Shown piece after piece: positions 5,889 through 8,281 of a stretch of 8,281 nucleotides of DNA; within the stretch, counting starts at the first letter, position 1; each line of letters starts with the position of its first letter. The stretch lies in assembly GCA_031367195.1 (NCBI GenBank), contig JANLPL010000337.1:1-8281 (forward strand). The letters run 5' to 3'. This DNA is from Roseiarcus sp031367195 (lineage in GTDB: Bacteria; Pseudomonadota; Alphaproteobacteria; Rhizobiales; Beijerinckiaceae). The notes under the pieces are model-generated. The model had not been told where the DNA came from, did no database searches, and saw nothing but the letters and a program-made list of their open reading frames with translations. The position numbers and the translations under genes are program-made.

Positions 5889-6767
5889 TTGGCATTCGAC
5901 TCGCTTCCGCCCGGCTTCGTTCATCTCCAAATCGCCGCCGGTTTCGCGGCCGATTTCGGCCCGATTTACGCCAAGCGCGAGGGCGAGCGGGTCTGGTGCG
6001 GTTTTCGCGTCGAGGATCGGCATCTCAATCCGCGCGGGATCGCGCATGGCGGGGCGCTGGCGACATTTGCCGACATGCAGCTCGCCGCGCTGATGCGAAC
6101 GGGTCGGCTGACACCCAAGCAGGCGCCGACGATCAGCCTGGCGCTCGACTACCTCAAACCCGTCCGGCCGGGCGACTGGGTGCAGGGCGAGGTCGAGCTT
6201 GTCGCCCGCAGCGGCCGGCTCGCCTTTTCCCAGACCGTGCTCTGCGTGGACGAGGCGCCCGTGGTGCGCGCGAGCGCAAAATTCGCCTATTCCGAAAAAG
6301 CCGCCGCGCTCGACCCGGTCCACCCCGCCCCGCCGTCGCCCGCCTTCGTCGAGACGCCGCCGCCCGAGGGTTTTGAACCGCTCGGCTTCGGCGCGGGTTT
6401 CGGCGCCCTGTTCGGCCCGGCGTTCTGGCGTCCCGGCTCGACCCGATTCGGCTTCCGCGTCGCGCCGCGCCACATCAACCTGTTCGGCTTCTGCCACGGC
6501 GGCGCGCTGGCGACTTTCGCCGATTACCAACTCGGGCCGCTGCGCCGCGCCGGTCTCGCGCCGGGTCCATTCGCGCCAACGCTGAGCCTCAACATGGAAT
6601 TTCTTGGGCCCGCCCGGCTCGGCGAATGGATCGAGGCCGAGGCGATCCTGCTGCGCGCGACCTCGCGCTATCTGTTCACGCAGGCCGTGCTGACCAACGC
6701 GAGCGGCGCGGTGGCGCGGTCGAACGCGATCTATGCGACGATACGGCCCCCGGACGCGACGCTGTAA
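5889..6767 (+). CDS. Tandem-hotdog PaaI-type acyl-CoA thioesterase
   Basis: The 292-residue product holds two PaaI/YbgC-like hotdog domains in one chain. This fold hydrolyses acyl-CoA thioesters, usually as a dimer or tetramer of single-domain subunits. Domain 1 (about 5-138) has NPRGIAHGGALATFAD with the HGG at 53-55 and the likely catalytic Asp62; domain 2 (about 162-290) has NLFGFCHGGALATFAD with HGG at 203-205 and Asp212. In both copies the Asp is nine residues after the His, as in PaaI. The copies are exactly 150 residues apart, joined by a Pro/Ala-rich linker (about 139-160). Both keep the catalytic residues, so either domain could be active. The start is the TTG at 5889, fixed by AAGGAGAG upstream. 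High GC and codon use match the housekeeping genes, unlike the gene before it. Substrate cannot be told; nearness to plsX/fabH suggests, without proving, lipid acyl-CoA metabolism. Confidence 0.88.
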   Translation: MAFDSLPPGFVHLQIAAGFAADFGPIYAKREGERVWCGFRVEDRHLNPRGIAHGGALATFADMQLAALMRTGRLTPKQAPTISLALDYLKPVRPGDWVQGEVELVARSGRLAFSQTVLCVDEAPVVRASAKFAYSEKAAALDPVHPAPPSPAFVETPPPEGFEPLGFGAGFGALFGPAFWRPGSTRFGFRVAPRHINLFGFCHGGALATFADYQLGPLRRAGLAPGPFAPTLSLNMEFLGPARLGEWIEAEAILLRATSRYLFTQAVLTNASGAVARSNAIYATIRPPDATL

Positions 6768-6820
6768 CATTTTGACGAGAAAAGCCGAAAACCCTTCATC
6801 GCCCCCGACGAGACTTCGCC

Positions 6821-7663
6821 ATGATCCGAGCCCCCTGGAACGAGCGCAACGGCCGCTTCTCCCTCCTTAAGGCGATTGTATTCGCCGCGCTGTTCGCGCC
6901 CGCGATCTATATCGTCTTGCAATTCGCGAGCGGGGCTTTGCAGCCCAAACCCGTGACCGAGTTGATCCACCGAACCGGCGATTGGGCGGCGCGGCTGATC
7001 CTGCTCTCGCTGCTGGTGACGCCTTTGCGAAAACTTGGCGCCTGGCCAAAGCTGATCGCGGTGCGGCGCATGGTCGGCGTCGCCGCCTTCGCTTACGCCT
7101 TCGCGCATCTGAGCCTCTATGTCGTCGATCAGAGCTTCAACCTCGTCCATGTCGGCGCCGAGATCGTGCTGCGCTTTTATCTGACGATCGGCTTCGTCAC
7201 GCTGCTAGGGTTGGGCGCGCTGACCGCGACCTCGACCGACGCGATGATCCGCCGACTCGGCGGACCGCGCTGGAACAAGCTGCACAAGGTCATCTATGTC
7301 CTGGCCGCGCTGGCGCTGTTCCACTATTTTTTGCAGTCGAAGGCCGACGTCTCCAGCGCCGTTCTGCTGACCGGCTTCTATCTGATGTTGATGTTCTACC
7401 GCTTCAGTGTGAAGCGCCTGCCGCTCTGGAGCGCCACGCTCGCCAGCGTTTTGCTCGGCGCTGGCCTCACGGCGCTGCTCGAAGCGACGTGGTACACTTT
7501 CCGCCGCCACTATCCCTTCTGGGACGTGCTCGGCGCCAATATCGATCCCGACATGTTTCCACGCCCGACCTTTTATGTCGGGTTGGTTGGCCTCGCCGCG
7601 ATTCTCGTCATGCTCGCGCGCAACGTGCGGTGGCGGGCCTTACGCCTTGCCGCCGCCGAATAG
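6821..7663 (+). CDS. msrQ: Heme-binding membrane subunit MsrQ/YedZ (ferric reductase-like)
   Basis: MsrQ is a b-type heme inner-membrane protein that feeds electrons from the respiratory chain or flavin reductase to periplasmic MsrP, which repairs oxidised methionine in envelope proteins. The 280-residue product shows the ferric-reductase-like core: IHRTGDWAARLILLSLLVTPLR (49-70), RRMVGVAAFAYAFAHLSLYV (82-101), YLTIGFVTLLGLGALTATST (120-139) and RWNKLHKVIYVLAALALFHYF (150-170). Expected heme ligands are His96, His155 and His168. It is longer than the roughly 210 residues of E. coli MsrQ: about 90 extra C-terminal residues carry two more hydrophobic segments (near 206-222 and 255-272), a form I associate with rhizobial homologues. 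The ATG follows a 53-base gap after the thioesterase, with only a weak purine stretch (GACGAG). No msrP is seen in this window. The 3' end overlaps the convergent gene by 24 bases. Confidence 0.9.
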   Translation: MIRAPWNERNGRFSLLKAIVFAALFAPAIYIVLQFASGALQPKPVTELIHRTGDWAARLILLSLLVTPLRKLGAWPKLIAVRRMVGVAAFAYAFAHLSLYVVDQSFNLVHVGAEIVLRFYLTIGFVTLLGLGALTATSTDAMIRRLGGPRWNKLHKVIYVLAALALFHYFLQSKADVSSAVLLTGFYLMLMFYRFSVKRLPLWSATLASVLLGAGLTALLEATWYTFRRHYPFWDVLGANIDPDMFPRPTFYVGLVGLAAILVMLARNVRWRALRLAAAE

Positions 7664-8281
7664 AAACGGCGCGACATCGTTGACGCCGGGCGCCTTGACG
7701 GCGTGGAATGGCGCCGGCCGGCACACCGCCATCGCCGAGACGCCGACGCGGGCTGTCAACAACCCGTTCAGCACGCCCTCCCCCATCCGCGACGAAAGTT
7801 TCGCCGCGATGCCGTGGCCGACCAGGCCTTGCAGCACACTATCGCCGACCGCCATGCCGCCGGTGATGACGAGATGGGCCGAGATCGAGCGCGCCAGTTT
7901 TATGAAGCCGAGCAAGCCCGGTCGGCCGCCATAGATCTCGGCGATCCGCCGCGTCAGCCGGATCACCTGCGCGGCGACGAACACGACATCGAGCACGGCG
8001 CGCGGGCTCAGCGCCGTCACCAGCGACACCCGTTTGGCGGCGGCGGCCACTTCGGCGCGGGCGCGCGCGTCGAGCGGCTTCACCAAAGCCCGCTCGGCGA
8101 TCTCGACCAGATCGCGCCCGTCGATGATTTCGCCGCGCGCGCGCGAGACTTCCGCCAGCGCCCGCGCCGCCTCCGGCCGCGCAGAATAGAGCGCCATCAA
8201 TCGCGCGACGGCGGCTCGCGCCAGATCGCGGTCGTCACGCGCGTGCGCCTGCGCCAGATCGGCGTGCAATTGCGCGATGCG
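7640..8281 (-). CDS. YcjF/TIGR01620 family membrane protein (DUF697), N-terminus off the right edge
   Basis: The visible part is the C-terminal 213 codons on the minus strand, stop TAA at 7642-7640. The frame is open to the window edge (R-I-A-Q precedes the TTG at 8269), so that TTG is not taken as the start. Landmarks of the TIGR01620/YcjF family are present: the helical stretch with ARLMALYSARPEA, EIIDGRDLVEIAERALVKPLD, AAAKRVSLVTALSPRAVLDV, the IAEIYGGRPGLLGFIKLAR motif, the glycine-rich ITGGMAVGDSVLQGLVGHG and GEGVLNGLLTARVG ending in CRPAPF. The glycine-rich part corresponds to DUF697. Members are inner-membrane proteins of unclear function, usually next to ycjX (DUF463, a P-loop protein linked to stress), which would be expected just off the right edge. 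The gene converges on msrQ and overlaps it by 24 bases. Confidence 0.9.
   Translation of the reverse strand, partial: RIAQLHADLAQAHARDDRDLARAAVARLMALYSARPEAARALAEVSRARGEIIDGRDLVEIAERALVKPLDARARAEVAAAAKRVSLVTALSPRAVLDVVFVAAQVIRLTRRIAEIYGGRPGLLGFIKLARSISAHLVITGGMAVGDSVLQGLVGHGIAAKLSSRMGEGVLNGLLTARVGVSAMAVCRPAPFHAVKAPGVNDVAPFLFGGGKA

Noticed and set aside
5589..6770. A 393-codon minus-strand open frame, the longest in the window
   Set aside because: It is antisense to the tandem thioesterase and spans the end of the unknown gene; composition is that of a shadow frame (Arg/Gly/Ala/Glu-rich) and no motif is seen.
1..8281. tRNA, rRNA, CRISPR, IS element or phage attachment site
   Set aside because: No clover-leaf sequence, spaced repeat array, transposase or integrase motif, or paired terminal repeats were found on either strand.

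Overview
The window looks like a chromosomal segment from a GC-rich alphaproteobacterium, most likely of the Hyphomicrobiales (Rhizobiales). The case rests on gene order and protein style: a BamE lipoprotein divergent from a ubiquinol-cytochrome c chaperone, DUF177/YceD, plsX and fabH run, plus a 'long' rhizobial type of MsrQ and a YcjF/TIGR01620 protein. No rRNA, tRNA, CRISPR array, transposase or integrase was seen.

Layout. On the minus strand, reading right to left from 1753: bamE (outer-membrane assembly lipoprotein), a LysE/RhtB-type exporter starting one base after the bamE stop, and then a class III adenylate cyclase that runs off the left edge. The cyclase carries an in-frame TAG at codon 26 and is called a pseudogene. 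On the plus strand from 1836: the cytochrome bc1 assembly chaperone, YceD-like DUF177, plsX and fabH form a compact run, broken only by an 86-base gap before plsX that can fold into a hairpin. plsX and fabH work in sequence: PlsX makes acyl-phosphate from acyl-ACP for phospholipid synthesis, and FabH starts new fatty acid chains.

After fabH, where many alphaproteobacteria carry ihfA and a merR gene, there is instead a 154-base AT-richer leader with inverted repeats and an unrecognised 213-residue gene (5146-5787). Its base composition is clearly lower in GC than its neighbours. It is followed by a 292-residue protein made of two PaaI-type hotdog thioesterase domains in tandem, then msrQ (heme-binding membrane subunit of the methionine sulfoxide reductase system, without msrP in view). 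On the minus strand at the right edge, a YcjF/TIGR01620-type membrane protein overlaps the msrQ 3' end by 24 bases and runs off the window.

Most of the window is ordinary housekeeping sequence. The points worth a second look are the unrecognised low-GC gene and its repeat-rich leader, the nonsense codon in the cyclase, the tandem hotdog fusion, the plsX leader structure, and three TTG-initiated genes out of five on the plus strand between 2963 and 7663. No convincing new multi-gene system was found; the best candidate for novelty is the single unknown gene.
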